A model generated the notes under the pieces. The model ran no database searches. It was not told the DNA's origin and was given only the letters and a program-made list of their open reading frames with translations. Position numbers and translations under genes: made by a program. A stretch of 64,000 bases of DNA from Peribacillus sp. Bi96 (GTDB taxonomy: Bacteria > Bacillota > Bacilli > Bacillales > DSM-1321): NCBI RefSeq assembly GCF_918698115.1, contig NZ_CAKKLV010000022.1:1-64000 (forward strand), written 5' to 3'. Below, in pieces: positions 26,238-35,592 of this stretch (position 1 is its first letter; each line of letters starts with the position of its first letter).

Positions 26238-26960
26238 ATGAACTCATATTTTGAAGAAGTGCAAGCTTTACTATCAACTGTGGTTGAACAGGAAAAGCAT
26301 TCTATTAAGGAAGCTGTGAAACACATCTCAAAAGCAATATTGTCGGATGGAGTCATCCATCTATTCGGGAGCGGGCACTCTCATATTTTGACGGAAGAGG
26401 TATTCTACCGGTCAGGTGGGTTAGCGGCCATTCATCCTATTTTCGTAGAAGACTTGATGCTTTTTAAGGGAGCATCAAGGTCATCGCAACTTGAAAGGCA
26501 AAATGACCTATCTGAGAAATTCATGCTTGATGAGGATATCCGTCCTGGCGATGTCTGTATTGTCATTTCATCGTCTGGTGTGAATCCCGTTCCCATCGAT
26601 GTCGCTATAATCGCAAAAGAAAAGGGCGCCTTTGTCATAGGACTAACATCACCGGAGTATGCAAACAGTTGTCCTTCACGGCATAAAAAGAAGCTTTATC
26701 TCCACGATGTCGTTGATTTGGTCATAGACAATCATATTTCTAAAGGTGATACATTGCTGAAATCAAACAATATATCATTTGGATCTGGATCGACCGTAAC
26801 TGGAGCCGTCCTCCTTAATATGATTTTCACACAAGTCATTGAAGCGATTATTGAAACAGGGGTGACCCCTCCCGTATTCCTAAGCAGTAATATCGAAGGG
26901 GCAGATGAGCATAATCAACAGCTTATCGCGAAATATAAAACAAGAATTCCCGAATTGTGA
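26238..26960 (+). CDS. SIS-domain sugar-phosphate-binding protein (UPF0309 type)
   Basis: The ~240-residue protein has a single SIS (sugar isomerase) domain: LFGSGHSHILTEE, IVISSSGVNPVPIDVA and GSGSTVTGAVLLN are the phosphosugar-binding segments. UPF0309 proteins occur in amino-sugar clusters, but their reaction is not established; isomerase, etherase and regulatory roles all fit. It follows nagR by 62 bp, and a terminator follows, so it is probably the last gene of the nagA operon. The ATG at 26238 lies nine bases after GGAGG; the GTG three codons earlier is too close to the binding site. Confidence 0.82.
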   Translation: MNSYFEEVQALLSTVVEQEKHSIKEAVKHISKAILSDGVIHLFGSGHSHILTEEVFYRSGGLAAIHPIFVEDLMLFKGASRSSQLERQNDLSEKFMLDEDIRPGDVCIVISSSGVNPVPIDVAIIAKEKGAFVIGLTSPEYANSCPSRHKKKLYLHDVVDLVIDNHISKGDTLLKSNNISFGSGSTVTGAVLLNMIFTQVIEAIIETGVTPPVFLSSNIEGADEHNQQLIAKYKTRIPEL

Positions 26961-27021
26961 ATCATTTCTGCCATTAAGGAATACATAAAGTTTTTTATTC
27001 CCCATAAGGAAATCATTATGC

Positions 27022-27064
27022 AAAAGTAAAGAAGGCATCCACTCGGATGCCTTCTTTACTTTTA
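27022..27064. terminator. bidirectional terminator between the SIS and MMPL genes
   Basis: The long stem AAAGTAAAGAAGGCATCC/GGATGCCTTCTTTACTTT has a 4-nt loop. It separates two convergent genes. Confidence 0.9.
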
Positions 27065-27077
27065 GAGGTACTCCCTT

Positions 27078-30000
27078 TTATTCCTTGTTTTTCAAAAATG
27101 GCCACCAATTCGCGTTTCCAAACGTTGCAACCATCACTGGAATGAACAACGGCAATATGACAAACGCATATAAAGCAAGCCCCACCAATATTAAAGTGGC
27201 AATCTCCAAGAGCGAAAGAACTCCTGCTGGCATCATGGCAGCAAAGGTACCGCCCAGAATGACCGCAGCCGAGATGATCACCGTTCCCATTTTTCTCATG
27301 GATAGTAACATCGCTTCCTTGACAGGTTTATCTTTCATCTCGTTAAAGCGATCCATCAAGAAAATGCTATAGTCGATGCCCAGCGCAATCAAGATGACGA
27401 AAGCAAAGAAAGGAACGGCCCAGCCGATGCCTGCATAACCGAGAATATTTACAAAAATCAACTCTGTAATGGCTGCCGCTGTATAATATGTCAAAACAAG
27501 CGACACAATCAGGTAAATCGGCATGACCAGGGATCGCAGCATGAAAAAGAGAATGATTGCGATACCCGACAACATCAATACGACAGTACGTGAGAAATCC
27601 TCCTCAGACATCATGCTCAAATCATGATGTGTACTTGTGATTCCACCTATCGCCACCTGCGCATTTTCAAGCTTTGTATCTTTCGTTACTCTTTCTACCG
27701 TTTCCTCAATCGAATCGATTTGCTCGATTGCTTCATTAGAATATGGATTAGCCTTAAAGACAACATCCATTGTCATGACTTTACCGTCTTCGGATAAATA
27801 CGCGTTCAATGCTTCTCCAAATTCTTCACTTTCCACTACTTCTTTGGGAATGTACATACCAGTTACTGTCTTATCCGTTTTTGCAAGTCCTGATAAATAG
27901 CCCTGTGCATCCGAGAGGCCATCATGGACTTCATTCAGTCCATCCGCACTTTGATTCAAGCCATCCGTCAAATCAGTCAATTGCCCGCCAAGACTTGAAA
28001 AACCATTTAGGAGTTCTTGCTGCCCATTATTTAAGCTCGTAAGTCCTCCTTTGAATTCTGACAGATTATTAATGACTTCACCCTGACCATTCGCCATCGT
28101 GCTTAGACCTTTTTGTAAAGTATCTACACCTGAAATCAATTGGTTCAGCCCTCCTGCTAAAGAGGTTTGACCATTTACGATGTCAGCCATATTTTTGTTC
28201 GCTGTATCCAAACCGCCGGATACTACCCCAAGATTTCTGTTGAGCTCGGAAAGACCTGCTGACATGGGCTCCAAACCACTCTGCGCCCCTTGTACCGTTT
28301 GCTTGATCGTTTGATAGGAAGCATCTGCTTGCAATTCTGGATAATTGCTTTCCATTTGCTCAAAGGATGGATTCAAACCAGCAAGGCTTTGCGATACGGT
28401 CGTCAGGTTAGTTTGTATCTCCTTGTATCCACCTGTAAGTTCATTTAGTCCATTAGCCGATTGTCGATAGCCTTCGAGGAGCTGTCCGCTTCCAGCTGCG
28501 AGCTTCTCCAAGTTGGCCTTGACTTCATTCAGCCCGGATTTTATATCACCTGTCCCTGAAGAGCCGTCACGAATTCCTGCTTCTATGCTCGTTAACGCCC
28601 TCTCCACCTGACCTACTCCGCTCTTTAATTCATCGGTACCGGAGATGAGTCCCCCTATCCCGTCCGTTGCTTGCTTCAAGCGTGGTCCAGAATCGGAAAG
28701 CTCACTGCCTGCGGTTTTTAAACCGTCACTGATTTGCTTAATTCCTTCATTTCCTTCCCCGATTCCCTTTTCCAACGTTTCGGCTTGTTTGGAGACAAAT
28801 AAGTCCTTGATGGGCTCACCTGCCGGGCGGGTCATGGATCGAACTACATCGACTTCATCCACCTTGATGACTTCCTGGCTGATTTTTTCCGCAAGTGCGA
28901 CGTATTCTTCCGAATCCATACGTTCGTCATTTTTTATGACAATCTGTGTTGGCATCGATTGTCCCGGGCCGAATTCATCGGAAATGATATTGAATGCCAT
29001 GATGGAAGGAACATCATCCCCCGCTTCCTCAAGGGAGTTATAAGAAATTTCCCCATCATACATAAACAAAAAAGGAACACAGATGATGGCAACGATTATT
29101 AGTGCCAACAATGGACGGTTCAAGGAGAAATTACCAAGATTCCCCCATAATTTACTTTCACTATGCGCAAGCTTCCCTTTTGCCGGCCAAAATAGCTTTT
29201 TGCCAAGAACCATCATGAAAAATGGTACGATCGTATATAGGGCAATCATTAAGATGAAAACCCCTATGGCAACGGCTGCAGCAGATTGATAGAGTTTAAA
29301 AGTAGAAAAACCAATTGCCGCAAAACCAATCATTACCGTGAGCCCGCTAAAAAAGACCGTTTTACCAGCAGTTCGGTATGTCTCCACGATCGCTTCAAGT
29401 AAAGATTCCTGTGACGATAGTTCCTCTTTGAATCGACTAAGCAGTAGAATGCAATAATCGGTACCGATTCCAAATAAAATACCAACCAGGAATATTTGGG
29501 TGTAAGACGAAATCGGAAAGTCCCATCTATCCACTAGGAATGAGACGATGGATTGTGAACATAAATAAGTGAAACCGACCGTGATTAACGGAATGATCGG
29601 TGTCACCACTGAACGGAAAACTATCAGCAATACCGCCAAAATGAAGACAACCGTAATGCCTTCCGTTTTTTTCAAGCCTTCTTGGGAATTGGTATTAAGA
29701 TCTTCATCGATCATCCAGCTGCTTGTGTAATAATGCTCGACATCCACTTGTTCCAATTCTTTATAAAGGGCATCGATCACTTCCTTAGCTTCTCGGTCAC
29801 CCTTTACCATTTTGATGGATGCCAAGACCGTGGATTCATCTCCCGAGACCAACTGATCCTTAAGTGAGGGATCTTTAAAGTGGGTCATGACCTCAGTTAT
29901 GCCAAGCTCTGTTTTATTCTTCTCAAGCTTTTGGATGGCAAGGTCTATTTCCTTCAATTCCGAGGAAGATAATTTCTTATTACCATGAAATACGAGAGCT

Positions 30001-30194
30001 ACCCGTGACTCGTCCTCATCCTGTATCTCCTTCATAAGTTCATTGGCCATTCCAGATGAATATTCTGCCGGTACATCCAACTGTCCCTTATCCCGGACTA
30101 GCTCCGCCATATTCGGGGCCGCAAACAATAAACCCGTTGTAATGGCCACCCAAAGGATAATGACGAACCATCTTCCCTTTATGATCCCCCTCAT
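27078..30194 (-). CDS. MMPL/RND-family exporter (YdgH-like)
   Basis: The 1038-residue protein has two six-helix RND/MMPL membrane blocks, each ending with the GxGTDY or GIDYSIFLMDRF-type motif (GIGTDYCILLLSRF and ALGIDYSIFLMDRF) holding the proton-relay Asp. Between them lies a very long extracytoplasmic segment (~450-790) of tandem helical repeats rich in G/L/N (for example LNQLISGVDTLQKGLSTMANGQG), probably a coiled stalk. Such exporters move lipids or hydrophobic compounds. The marR gene directly upstream and adjoining matches B. subtilis ydgG-ydgH, making this a regulated export operon. Confidence 0.9.
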   Translation of the reverse strand: MRGIIKGRWFVIILWVAITTGLLFAAPNMAELVRDKGQLDVPAEYSSGMANELMKEIQDEDESRVALVFHGNKKLSSSELKEIDLAIQKLEKNKTELGITEVMTHFKDPSLKDQLVSGDESTVLASIKMVKGDREAKEVIDALYKELEQVDVEHYYTSSWMIDEDLNTNSQEGLKKTEGITVVFILAVLLIVFRSVVTPIIPLITVGFTYLCSQSIVSFLVDRWDFPISSYTQIFLVGILFGIGTDYCILLLSRFKEELSSQESLLEAIVETYRTAGKTVFFSGLTVMIGFAAIGFSTFKLYQSAAAVAIGVFILMIALYTIVPFFMMVLGKKLFWPAKGKLAHSESKLWGNLGNFSLNRPLLALIIVAIICVPFLFMYDGEISYNSLEEAGDDVPSIMAFNIISDEFGPGQSMPTQIVIKNDERMDSEEYVALAEKISQEVIKVDEVDVVRSMTRPAGEPIKDLFVSKQAETLEKGIGEGNEGIKQISDGLKTAGSELSDSGPRLKQATDGIGGLISGTDELKSGVGQVERALTSIEAGIRDGSSGTGDIKSGLNEVKANLEKLAAGSGQLLEGYRQSANGLNELTGGYKEIQTNLTTVSQSLAGLNPSFEQMESNYPELQADASYQTIKQTVQGAQSGLEPMSAGLSELNRNLGVVSGGLDTANKNMADIVNGQTSLAGGLNQLISGVDTLQKGLSTMANGQGEVINNLSEFKGGLTSLNNGQQELLNGFSSLGGQLTDLTDGLNQSADGLNEVHDGLSDAQGYLSGLAKTDKTVTGMYIPKEVVESEEFGEALNAYLSEDGKVMTMDVVFKANPYSNEAIEQIDSIEETVERVTKDTKLENAQVAIGGITSTHHDLSMMSEEDFSRTVVLMLSGIAIILFFMLRSLVMPIYLIVSLVLTYYTAAAITELIFVNILGYAGIGWAVPFFAFVILIALGIDYSIFLMDRFNEMKDKPVKEAMLLSMRKMGTVIISAAVILGGTFAAMMPAGVLSLLEIATLILVGLALYAFVILPLFIPVMVATFGNANWWPFLKNKE

Positions 30195-30659
30195 TTATAT
30201 TTCCTCCTGTTCCCCATTCTTCATTTGAATGAAAATTTGTGAAAGCTTCTCATATGTATCAAGGAATTTAACAATCTCTTCATATTCAAATTTCGTCATG
30301 ATTCTCTCCACCAAATTATGAATCTTATTTTCCGTTTCCTGTAACAATCCTTCACCCTCCTTGGAAAGCTTCAAGTGAAAGACCCTCCGGTCATCCAGGT
30401 CCTGTTCCCGTTCGATCAATCCTTTGCCTTCAAGCCTGTTGATGTTGGAAGTGACGGCACTCTTATTTATATAAAAGGCATCACTGATTTCCGTCGAGGT
30501 ACATAATCGTTGTTGTTCGATAAACCGTAAAGTGTAGTATTGTTCGTTCGTCAGCACATCACAAATTTGATCTTTTATTAAAAGTTCACCCATTTTATTA
30601 ACATAGAAGGAAACTTTCATATATCGATCAATCAATCCAGAAACTTTTTCATTAGTCAT
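30195..30659 (-). CDS. MarR-family regulator of the MMPL exporter (YdgG-like)
   Basis: The 154-residue MarR winged-helix protein has the HTH at CTSTEISDAFYINKSAVTSNINRLEGKGLIEREQDLDDRR. It is the first gene of a two-gene operon, with its stop codon abutting the exporter start. It probably represses its own operon: an inverted repeat TAGTT-N9-AACTA lies at 30679-30697, 20 bp upstream of the start. The ligand is unknown. Confidence 0.88.
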   Translation of the reverse strand: MTNEKVSGLIDRYMKVSFYVNKMGELLIKDQICDVLTNEQYYTLRFIEQQRLCTSTEISDAFYINKSAVTSNINRLEGKGLIEREQDLDDRRVFHLKLSKEGEGLLQETENKIHNLVERIMTKFEYEEIVKFLDTYEKLSQIFIQMKNGEQEEI

Positions 30660-30678
30660 GGTTACACCTCTTAAATAT

Positions 30679-30697
30679 TAGTTCAGTCATTTAACTA
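30679..30697. promoter_or_regulatory. possible MarR operator upstream of the ydgGH-like operon
   Basis: Five-base arms TAGTT and AACTA are separated by nine bases and centred 29 bp upstream of the regulator's start codon. The arms are short, so support is modest. Confidence 0.4.
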
Positions 30698-30756
30698 TAT
30701 GTAGCTTACTACTGTTTTATTTATTGTGTCAATCCCATTACAGTTTATTATTTCCA

Positions 30757-30782
30757 GTTTAACCTATGGTAAATAAGGGAAA
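30757..30782 (+). promoter_or_regulatory. SigB-like promoter of the ytxH-type gene
   Basis: GTTTAA (30757-30762), a 14-bp spacer and GGGAAA (30777-30782) match the SigB -35 perfectly and the -10 at four of six positions. The downstream gene belongs to a stress-protein family. Confidence 0.6.
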
Positions 30783-30827
30783 AACATATTAAGCAAACAA
30801 TCTACTATTCTTAAGGAGGAAATATTA

Positions 30828-31352
30828 ATGACTCAATCGACTATCGAAACTCAAAGGAATAGCAAACTATTAAAAGGAATTCTCATCGGAGGACTCGTTG
30901 GCGGTGCTTTGACATTACTTGACTCCAACACAAGGAATAAAGTAAAGCGGTCAGCCGTCCTTTTAAAAGACAACTCCATGAATATGATTGAACAAGTTAA
31001 GGAAAACCCCGGAGAAATGAAGGAACAGATGGTGTCTGGAGTCAAAGGGGCAACCGAGACGATTAAAGAGGCAATCAATGACGTGGGAACCTTATATGAA
31101 ACCGTCAATGAAGACGTTGTGGGAAAAGTATCCGAAGTAAAAGATATCTCCACTAATGCTCTTGGTACAGCTAAGGAAGCAACAAATGAAATAAAGGACA
31201 TCAGCTCAAAAGTGGTCGTTGCCGGTAAACAACTGAAAGAAACGCCAGCACAATCGATGAATTCCGATCATCGAAAAGATGAAAAAGAGAGTGATGAAAT
31301 CGTTACACAATCAGGATTATCCAATGAAAAATCCATTTCATCCAACTTTTAA
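30828..31352 (+). CDS. YtxH-domain general stress protein
   Basis: The 174-residue protein has a glycine-rich hydrophobic N-terminal segment (LLKGILIGGLVGGALTLLD, residues ~14-32) typical of YtxH proteins, then a long amphipathic helical region with repeated K/E/V heptads (VKGATETIKEAINDV, VSEVKDISTN). A disordered charged tail follows. YtxH proteins are membrane-associated SigB or SigH stress proteins of unknown mechanism. AAGGAGGAAAT precedes the ATG and a SigB-like promoter lies 45 bp upstream. Monocistronic. Confidence 0.82.
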   Translation: MTQSTIETQRNSKLLKGILIGGLVGGALTLLDSNTRNKVKRSAVLLKDNSMNMIEQVKENPGEMKEQMVSGVKGATETIKEAINDVGTLYETVNEDVVGKVSEVKDISTNALGTAKEATNEIKDISSKVVVAGKQLKETPAQSMNSDHRKDEKESDEIVTQSGLSNEKSISSNF

Positions 31353-31356
31353 TATA

Positions 31357-31391
31357 TAAAAAAGCTGAGGCATTACGCCTCAGCTTTAGTT
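31357..31391 (+). terminator. terminator after the ytxH-type gene
   Basis: AAAGCTGAGGC/GCCTCAGCTTT forms a perfect 11-bp stem with loop ATTAC, followed by TAGTTT. The 15-mer AAAGCTGAGGCATTA recurs exactly 300 bp downstream in the next terminator. Confidence 0.85.
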
Positions 31392-31510
31392 TGTAGACAA
31401 AGGGGTCCGGAAAATGCACCCTTCATCAAATGAAGTTCCCGAACCCATTGACCCAAAGTAACACCTTCAACTCCATAGGTATGATTTCTATCTAAATGTT
31501 ATAACAAACT

Positions 31511-31637
31511 TGATCGGAGCGGATGGTGCGAGACTCCTGCGGGAAAAGCGCGTCTAGGGGAGACCCCGCAGGCGCATGCCGAGGAGGCTCCCCGGCCGCC
31601 CGCGGAAAGCGAGTGCCTGGAGCGGAAATCAACTTCC
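31511..31637. repeat. GC-rich palindromic intergenic repeat of Bacillus type
   Basis: This ~125-bp island is far richer in GC than its surroundings. It has GGAGCGGA near both ends and several internal complementary blocks (CTCCTGCGGG with CCCCGCAGG; GAGGAGGCTCC with itself; CCGCCCGCGG). From memory the same consensus occurs dispersed in many Bacillus genomes as an intergenic repeat of unknown function. No gene is encoded. It lies between two near-copy terminators, in a gap between convergent genes. Confidence 0.8.
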
Positions 31638-31651
31638 ATTGTATAAACCAT

Positions 31652-31698
31652 AAAAAAACAAAAGCTGAGGCATTATGTCCCAGCTTTTGTTTTTCCAT
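31652..31698. terminator. terminator between the GC-rich repeat and the foldase gene
   Basis: The stem AAACAAAAGCTG..G/C..CAGCTTTTGTTT is flanked by A and T runs on opposite sides and can stop transcription in both directions. It sits 22 bp beyond the leftward foldase gene's stop codon. Confidence 0.85.
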
Positions 31699-31719
31699 AT
31701 ATCATTTCACTTGATGATC

Positions 31720-32610
31720 TTAGTTAGAACCCTCTAATTTATTCGTTATCTCATGGTCTTTTTTTACTTCTGCTAACCAAACGGGATATTCCTCTTGTAA
31801 TCTTTCAGAAAGAAGCGTTTCTTTAATGACTTCTTTACTGTCTTCTAAATTAGCTTTTTTTGCTTCCTTCTTACCTGTTACTTTTATGATATGGTACCCG
31901 TAATCGGATTTGACTGGATCACTGACTTTATCTATACCAAGATCAAAGGCAACATCTTCAAACTCGTCCACCATTTCACCTTTTCCGAAATACCCTAAGC
32001 TTCCACCGTTATCGGCCGTTTTTGTATCTGTGGAATACTCAGCTGCCAATTTAGCGAAGTCACCGCCGTCTGCAATTTCTTTCGCAACTTTTTTAGCTGT
32101 CTGTTCGTCTTTGACTAAAATATGACTAGCCTCCACTTGTTCCGCTTGATCAAATGTATCTTTATTATCTTCAAAATACGTACTGATTTCATCATCTGTC
32201 ACGGTAATTCTCGGCTCGATCATCTTTTTCGTTTGCAAATAAACGACGATGTCTTTTTTCAAGGCATCCATGGAAGAGCCGCTTGCTTCCAATTGCTCTT
32301 TGAATGTTTTTTCATCACCATAGGATTCAACCATCGTATCGATTTCTTTCTGGATTTCTTCATCCTTTATTTTAATTCCTTCTTTTTCCGCTTCCAATTC
32401 AACCAATTTATTCGTAATTAAAAGTTCTAACGTATCAGTTCCATACCCCGCAACAAGCGCGTCGTATAGTTCATCCTTATTGATTTTCTCGCCATCGATA
32501 CTCGCCATTGTCTTATCCTTGGACGAAACCATAGCAAATACCATGATACCAGCAATGATTAAAATGCTCCCTGCCCAAATATATGCCTTCGTGCTTCTTA
32601 ATAGTTTCAT
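31720..32610 (-). CDS. PrsA-like peptidyl-prolyl isomerase (parvulin), membrane-anchored
   Basis: The 296-residue foldase has an N-terminal hydrophobic anchor (~11-28), a SurA-like helical arm (INKDELYDALVAGYGTDTLELLITNKLVE), a parvulin domain (VEASHILVKDEQTAKKVAKEI...FAKLAAEYSTD..DNGGSLGYFGKGEMV..F..AF, YGYHIIKV; ~160-255) and a C-terminal helix pair. It should assist folding of secreted proteins outside the membrane. Unlike PrsA it has no lipobox cysteine; no Cys occurs at all, so anchoring must be by the uncleaved helix, as in YacD-type proteins. The 250 bp upstream of it hold no other gene. Confidence 0.88.
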   Translation of the reverse strand: MKLLRSTKAYIWAGSILIIAGIMVFAMVSSKDKTMASIDGEKINKDELYDALVAGYGTDTLELLITNKLVELEAEKEGIKIKDEEIQKEIDTMVESYGDEKTFKEQLEASGSSMDALKKDIVVYLQTKKMIEPRITVTDDEISTYFEDNKDTFDQAEQVEASHILVKDEQTAKKVAKEIADGGDFAKLAAEYSTDTKTADNGGSLGYFGKGEMVDEFEDVAFDLGIDKVSDPVKSDYGYHIIKVTGKKEAKKANLEDSKEVIKETLLSERLQEEYPVWLAEVKKDHEITNKLEGSN

Positions 32611-32862
32611 GAATGCTCTCCCTTAATTTTTCTATTATGATAGCTTTGAAATATTAATTAATCCTTAAGATTTTAGTTCCACCTTCAATATGTACTAACT
32701 CAATCATTATACTAACATACTTATATCCCTACAGATATTTTAGAGTATTTTATTCTGCTACAATTTACATTGAGATTTTGGTTGATCATTACAAAAAACG
32801 AAATTATACCGTTATTTGGACTTTTGATATACAGGTAACAAAGTGCCAAAAACACAGAAACG

Positions 32863-32907
32863 AAAAAGCATGGTGTAAGGAGGTAATTCCTACACCATGC
32901 TTTTTTT
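32863..32907. terminator. bidirectional terminator after potD
   Basis: The stem AAAAAGCATGGTGTA/TACACCATGCTTTTT with a 13-nt loop lies 7 bp past the potD stop, with T runs in both directions. Confidence 0.88.
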
Positions 32908-32913
32908 GTTGTG

Positions 32914-33987
32914 TTATTTACGATGCATCTTAAATTCAAGGAAGAGTTCGTTGTAACGGGCCAAGTTTTTCTTCCCTAGGTTTTCGTACACTTCCAGCTT
33001 CTCGGTCAGCTCTGGTGATGGATAGAAACGTTCGTCCTTCACCACTTCTTCCGGCATATATTTCAGTGCTTCCTTATTGGGTGTCGAGTAGCTTACATAA
33101 TCAGCATTCTGTGCCGCCACTTCCGGGTCCAGCATGAAGTTAATGAACTGATGAGCCGCCTCGACATTTTTGGTCGTTTTCGGGATGACCATATTATCAA
33201 ACCATAAATTGGACCCCTCTTTTGGAACCACGTATTCAAGATCCTCATTTTCAGCCATGATTTCTGAAGCCACTCCAGACCACACAAGACCAATCGCCGC
33301 CTCCTGGGCTTCCAATAGCATACGGCTTTCATCTCCAACGATCGCTTTAATGTTCGGAGTGAGTGCATCAAGCTTGGACTTCGCCTCTTGGAGATGTTCA
33401 TCATCCGTATCATTCAAGGAATAATTCAAAGAGTTCAGCCCCATCCCCATCACTTCTCGGGCCCCATCCGTCAAAAGGATTTCATTTTTTAAATCTTTAT
33501 CCCATAAATCCGCCCAGGCTGTTATCACTTTGCCGCCGAGCATCTTGGAATTGTAAACAATCCCAACCGTCCCCCAGAAATATGGCACGGAATATTTATT
33601 CTCCGGATCGAATGGCAGATCGATGAATCGCTCGTCGATATTTTTCAGGTTGGGAAGCTTGGAATGATCCAATGGGACCAGTAAGTCTTCTTGTCGCATT
33701 TTATCGATCATATATTCAGATGGGATGGCAATATCATAAGTCGTACCGCCCTGTTCGATTTTAGTCATCATCGCCTCATTGGAATCGAACGTCTCATATA
33801 TGACCTTTATGCCCGTTTCTTCCTCAAAGCGGTCGATTAATTCCGTATCGATGTAATCGCCCCAATTATAGATGGTAAGCGTATTGCTGCTCGTAAACCC
33901 CTGCGATGAATTCAATCTTGAAATCGCATATAACAGCAACGCGGATACAAGGGAAATGACTAAAAACATTTGGACAAGCTTCTTCAT
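32914..33987 (-). CDS. potD: spermidine/putrescine ABC transporter substrate-binding protein PotD
   Basis: The 357-residue periplasmic-binding-type protein has a signal/anchor segment (MFLVISLVSALLLYAIS) and a PotD domain starting LTIYNWGDYIDTELIDRFEEETGIKVIYETFDSNEAMMTKI. The segments YDIAIPSEYMI, VPYFWGTVGIVYN and WSGVASEI line the polyamine pocket in this family. No lipobox Cys follows the hydrophobic stretch, so it is probably membrane-tethered by an uncleaved signal. It is last in potABCD and overlaps potC by 4 bp. Confidence 0.92.
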   Translation of the reverse strand: MKKLVQMFLVISLVSALLLYAISRLNSSQGFTSSNTLTIYNWGDYIDTELIDRFEEETGIKVIYETFDSNEAMMTKIEQGGTTYDIAIPSEYMIDKMRQEDLLVPLDHSKLPNLKNIDERFIDLPFDPENKYSVPYFWGTVGIVYNSKMLGGKVITAWADLWDKDLKNEILLTDGAREVMGMGLNSLNYSLNDTDDEHLQEAKSKLDALTPNIKAIVGDESRMLLEAQEAAIGLVWSGVASEIMAENEDLEYVVPKEGSNLWFDNMVIPKTTKNVEAAHQFINFMLDPEVAAQNADYVSYSTPNKEALKYMPEEVVKDERFYPSPELTEKLEVYENLGKKNLARYNELFLEFKMHRK

Positions 33988-34787
33988 CGTTTTCCCCCCA
34001 TTCCCGTCTGCCTGACACGTTGAGTGATAAAGTAATAAACGACAACCAGCAGTAATGTCACAACGAACAGCAGTGTTGATAACGCATTAATATTCAAGGA
34101 AATCCCACGTCGGGCCAATGAATAGATTTCCACGGAAAGAGTGGAAAATCCATTACCAGTCACAAAGAACGTCACCGCAAAATCATCAAGTGAATAAGTC
34201 AATGCCATAAAAAAGCCTGCAAAGATACCTGGTAAGATATAAGGAAGGATGACCTTCGTCAATACATCCCATCGGCTTGCCCCTAAATCTCGAGCCGCAT
34301 CAATTAAGGTAGGGCTCATTTCCTGAAGCTTTGGAAGGACCAGCAGCACAACAATCGGAATGCTGAAGGCAATATGCGACAACAATACTGAGTAGAAACC
34401 AAGCTTGATTCCAGCCATTGTGAATAGAATCAGGAAAGAAGCACCTATGATCACATCTGGGCTGACAATCAATACGTTATTCAAGGACAATACTGTATTC
34501 TTGGCTTTACTGCTCGTAAAGGATCTAATTCCAATGGCTCCAATCACCCCAATGATCGTGGCGATCAATGCAGATAATAAAGCAATCACAAGCGTATTCA
34601 ATACAATGATCAACAATCTTGTATCTTGGAACAACTCCTTGTACCACTCCATGGTAAACCCTTTAAAGTCATACATCGTTCCGCCGCTGTTAAACGAGTA
34701 AAAGACTAAAAAGAAAATCGGTGCATAGAGGATGAGAAATATCAAAACGAGAAACGCTTTTGATAGTGGTGATAATTTATTACTCAA
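33984..34787 (-). CDS. potC: spermidine/putrescine ABC transporter permease PotC
   Basis: The ~267-residue inner-membrane permease has six predicted helices and the EAA-type loop (IDAARDLGASRWDVLTKVILPYILPGI) that contacts the PotA ATPase. Opening sequence LVLIFLILYAPIFFLVFYSFN is typical of PotC. I choose TTG 34787 because AGCAGGG lies eight bases upstream; a GTG at 34796 also exists and overlaps the potB stop. Either start makes potB and potC translationally coupled. Confidence 0.92.
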   Translation of the reverse strand: MSNKLSPLSKAFLVLIFLILYAPIFFLVFYSFNSGGTMYDFKGFTMEWYKELFQDTRLLIIVLNTLVIALLSALIATIIGVIGAIGIRSFTSSKAKNTVLSLNNVLIVSPDVIIGASFLILFTMAGIKLGFYSVLLSHIAFSIPIVVLLVLPKLQEMSPTLIDAARDLGASRWDVLTKVILPYILPGIFAGFFMALTYSLDDFAVTFFVTGNGFSTLSVEIYSLARRGISLNINALSTLLFVVTLLLVVVYYFITQRVRQTGMGGKR

Positions 34788-34788
34788 T

Positions 34789-35592
34789 TTACACACCCTG
34801 CTTTCGGTTACCCGTTACAAACATAATCAGGAACATTATAATGATCAAAAATACAGCAATCGTGGAACCCATTCCCCAATCCTGTGTCACGAGAAAATGC
34901 TGCTCGATGGCCGTACCAAGGGTAATGACACGGTTACCGGCAATCAACCTCGTAAGCATGAACAATGAAAGTGCCGGGATAAAGACGACCTGGCATCCCG
35001 TTTTTACACCATCTATCGTCAATGGAAAAATGACGCGGCGGAATGTCATCCATCGGGACGCTCCCAAGTCATTGGCCGCATCCAAAAGGGTTGGATTCAT
35101 TTCATCCAGCGCATTGAATATCGGTAAGATCATAAACGGGATGAATATATAAACCGAAACGAATATGAAGCTGAAATCCGTGAAAAGAATTTGCTGCTTG
35201 CCGATTCCCATCGCTTCCAGAAAACCATTCGCCACACCATATGTGCCAAAAATGCCAATGAAGGCATAAGCTTTTAAGAGTAAATTAATCCAGGAAGGTA
35301 CGATAATCAGTAAAAGCCACAACTGCTTATGCTTTGTTTTCGTTAACAAAAAAGCAGTAGGGTAAGCCACTAAAAGGGATATGCCCGTAATCAGAAAAGC
35401 ATACCAAAATGAGCTTATCGTCATTTTTAAATATACAGGTGTAAAGAACTTTTGATAGTTAATCAAAGATGGATTTCCTTCAATATCGAAGAACGAATAG
35501 TAAAGGATTAGCAAAATGGGTGCAATTACGAATAGAGCAATCCATAAGACATAGGGTATGAAGTAAATATTCCTGGATAATTTATTCTTCAT
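34789..35592 (-). CDS. potB: spermidine/putrescine ABC transporter permease PotB
   Basis: The ~267-residue permease has six predicted membrane helices, the first at [22 protein letters not shown], and the EAA loop [28 protein letters not shown]. It forms the heterodimeric channel with PotC. The ATG at 35592 follows GGGGAAAGTC and lies 11 bp inside the 3' end of potA; longer upstream starts would extend deep into potA without a binding site. The potA-potB overlap indicates coupled translation. Confidence 0.92.
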   Translation of the reverse strand: MKNKLSRNIYFIPYVLWIALFVIAPILLILYYSFFDIEGNPSLINYQKFFTPVYLKMTISSFWYAFLITGISLLVAYPTAFLLTKTKHKQLWLLLIIVPSWINLLLKAYAFIGIFGTYGVANGFLEAMGIGKQQILFTDFSFIFVSVYIFIPFMILPIFNALDEMNPTLLDAANDLGASRWMTFRRVIFPLTIDGVKTGCQVVFIPALSLFMLTRLIAGNRVITLGTAIEQHFLVTQDWGMGSTIAVFLIIIMFLIMFVTGNRKQGV

